Positions 62,703-64,000 of a stretch of DNA of 64,000 bases are shown here, one piece after another. The DNA lies in NCBI GenBank assembly GCA_016776905.1, contig JADHSM010000003.1, positions 62,001 through 126,000 on the forward strand, given 5' to 3'. Numbering within the stretch: position 1 is the first letter of the stretch; every line of letters starts with the position of its first letter. Position numbers and translations under genes: made by a program. The notes beneath the pieces are model-generated. The model ran no database searches. It was given only the letters and a program-made list of their open reading frames with translations, and was not told the DNA's origin. Origin of the DNA: Planctomycetota bacterium (GTDB taxonomy: Bacteria > Planctomycetota > UBA8108 > UBA1146).

Positions 62703-64000
62703 CTACCTTTTGGTGGGGAGGATAGATATTATTTTTCTTTCTCCTTCGCGCTCAATTTCAAGCAAGACTTCAATACCTGGCTCTAATTTCTTCAACAATT
62801 GTGAATACATTCGTAAATCAATCACGGATTTCCCGTTCAAGGCCATCAATCGATCTCCTGTGCGAAGGCCTGCTTTCTCTGCAGGAGAATCCGGCATCAC
62901 ACTATCAAAGCGAACTCCAGGACCTGGGTCTGTAAAATCGGGGACTGTTCCCAGATAGATCTTTCTGGCACCGGTCGGCACAGTTCTCTCTGCACCATTC
63001 TCACTGCCTTGTTTCAAGGTCGAAGTCAGTGGTTCTTTTCGATCTCCTAGGTAAGCCAAAGTTTCTTTGAGCCACTTGCAAACTTTGACGAGACCTTCGG
63101 CATTCACCTTTTCTGCAGTATCACTCGGTCGGTGATAATCAGCATGAGGTCCTGTCGTCAGCTGGATTCCAGAGATCCCCATCTGATGGAATGTGACATG
63201 ATCTGAACCACCAGGATCATCATTGACCGATATGGCCTCAACGCCTGTTGTGAAACCTACACCCCTCACAATATGAACCCATTCGGTTGCCGTTCCGGTT
63301 CCAAGAGCCAAGAGTTGATTTTCTCCAAATCGACCCACCGCATCGATACTGATCGCTGCAAGAGCATTTGTCAGTGGGTATGCGTTCCCTCCGGAGACCA
63401 GTCTCCTTGAACCTTTCAACCCCCACTCTTCGCCACTTGTGGCAACAAATAGAATCGGTCGCTCCGGTTTGCTCACACGCTTAAGCCAACGTGCGGTTTC
63501 GATCAAGACCGCGACACCTGAAGCATTATCATCTGCACCGGGATGAATCTTTCCCTCATTCCCTGCTCTGACATCGGGCCAACCATTTCCCAAATGATCG
63601 ACATGAGCCATCACGACAACCGGCTTTTGATTCAACTCCGGATTTGACCCGGGGATGATTCCCAAAACATTCTCCAACTTGATGTCATTTCCATCCTTCA
63701 CCTCTTGCCATGAATCGATGAATGATCCGTCTGGAGCCGCGGGTATAAGACCCGCTTTTTCAAACTCACCAGCGACGAATAGAGTCGCAGACTGCAAGCC
63801 TTCCGAGCCAACTCCACGGCCCTCTCTCTCAGGGTCTGCTAACCATTCAACATGCTTCATCACCTGACGAGGATCGATCACCTCTCCTGGACGAGCCAGT
63901 GGGGATCGCTTTTCAGAGGGCAGTAATTGCCTCGATCCTGGGCTGTCCCAAAAGAGTGGCGAGCCCACTGCAGACCACTGGCCTTTCATGAAATTGGCAG
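62703..64000 (-). CDS. M28-family metallopeptidase with C-terminal PDZ domain, partial (N-terminus beyond window)
   Basis: At least 432 residues are visible, and the frame stays open to base 64000. A start at 63989 is possible but leaves no signal peptide, so the gene probably continues upstream. M28 zinc ligands are visible: VVVMAHVDHLG, the PGADDNASGVAVL block, TSGEEWGLKGSRRL, SIDAVGR and HADYHRPSDT. A C-terminal PDZ domain (ARKIYLGTVPDFTDPG to the end, with AGLRTGDRLMALNGKSV) completes it. Such proteins are aminopeptidase-like exported enzymes. The N-terminal region in the window (SPLFWDSPGSRQLLPSEKRS) is not assigned. Confidence 0.85.
   Translation of the reverse strand, partial: ANFMKGQWSAVGSPLFWDSPGSRQLLPSEKRSPLARPGEVIDPRQVMKHVEWLADPEREGRGVGSEGLQSATLFVAGEFEKAGLIPAAPDGSFIDSWQEVKDGNDIKLENVLGIIPGSNPELNQKPVVVMAHVDHLGNGWPDVRAGNEGKIHPGADDNASGVAVLIETARWLKRVSKPERPILFVATSGEEWGLKGSRRLVSGGNAYPLTNALAAISIDAVGRFGENQLLALGTGTATEWVHIVRGVGFTTGVEAISVNDDPGGSDHVTFHQMGISGIQLTTGPHADYHRPSDTAEKVNAEGLVKVCKWLKETLAYLGDRKEPLTSTLKQGSENGAERTVPTGARKIYLGTVPDFTDPGPGVRFDSVMPDSPAEKAGLRTGDRLMALNGKSVIDLRMYSQLLKKLEPGIEVLLEIEREGERKIISILPTKR

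Overview
The window is a 64 kb piece of a bacterial chromosome of roughly 50% GC. It is densely packed with housekeeping and lineage-specific genes, and I see no phage, insertion sequence, plasmid or CRISPR signature. The mix of genes fits a motile member of the Planctomycetota or a related deep-branching phylum: archaeal-type prolyl-tRNA synthetase, a ~600-residue UbiD-type decarboxylase, exported M61/M48/M28 peptidases, tandem DUF4139 proteins, a bacillithiol pathway, selenocysteine genes and a flagellar export operon. This assignment is an inference from gene content, not a phylogeny. Many genes appear to start with TTG or GTG behind a strong GGAG/AGGAG ribosome site, and 4-nt ATGA overlaps are common.

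Layout. 1-3.8 kb: minus-strand operon of yceH and two DUF4139 surface/exported proteins. 4.1-8.3 kb: plus-strand SpoU methyltransferase, an RNase HII-like protein whose start site is triplicated, formate-tetrahydrofolate ligase and an exported protein. 8.3-18.1 kb: mostly minus-strand SprT-like protein, hydroxyacid dehydrogenase, sialidase-like protein, YedE-type (selenium-linked) membrane protein, UbiD-type decarboxylase and M20 amidohydrolase, with a plus-strand phospholipid-methyltransferase-like gene and a gene split by an in-frame amber codon. 18.2-23.8 kb: proS, M61 peptidase, PilZ protein, M48 peptidase. 23.9-26.6 kb: two paralogous VWA proteins flanking a PfkB sugar kinase. 26.9-31.7 kb: mogA-like gene convergent with a complete bshA-bshB1-bshC operon headed by a SAM methyltransferase. 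31.9-34.4 kb: priA and HU.

34.7-38.6 kb holds a selenocysteine locus: a DUF3108 protein with a duplicated Cys/His motif, selA, selD (itself a selenoprotein with an in-frame UGA) and tRNA-Sec; selB is not in the window. 38.8-54.3 kb is minus strand: a 12-gene flagellar run, fliF-fliH-fliI-fliJ-fliO-fliP-fliQ-fliR-flhB-flhA-flhF-flhG, then fliA and a polytopic membrane protein. Two parts of this operon look abnormal. FlhB stops before its NPTH autocleavage domain, and FliF carries a long cytoplasmic tail resembling the FliG N-terminal domain while no separate fliG follows it. 54.6-64 kb: CNNM/CBS protein, tRNA-Ser(UGA), coiled-coil protein, metH, a three-gene phospholipid module (CDP-alcohol phosphotransferase, CdsA, PlsC) and a partial M28 peptidase with PDZ domain.

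Four intergenic spots carry perfect or near-perfect tandem repeats of 14-15 bp with unrelated sequences. Two of them begin exactly at the 3' end of a tRNA gene.
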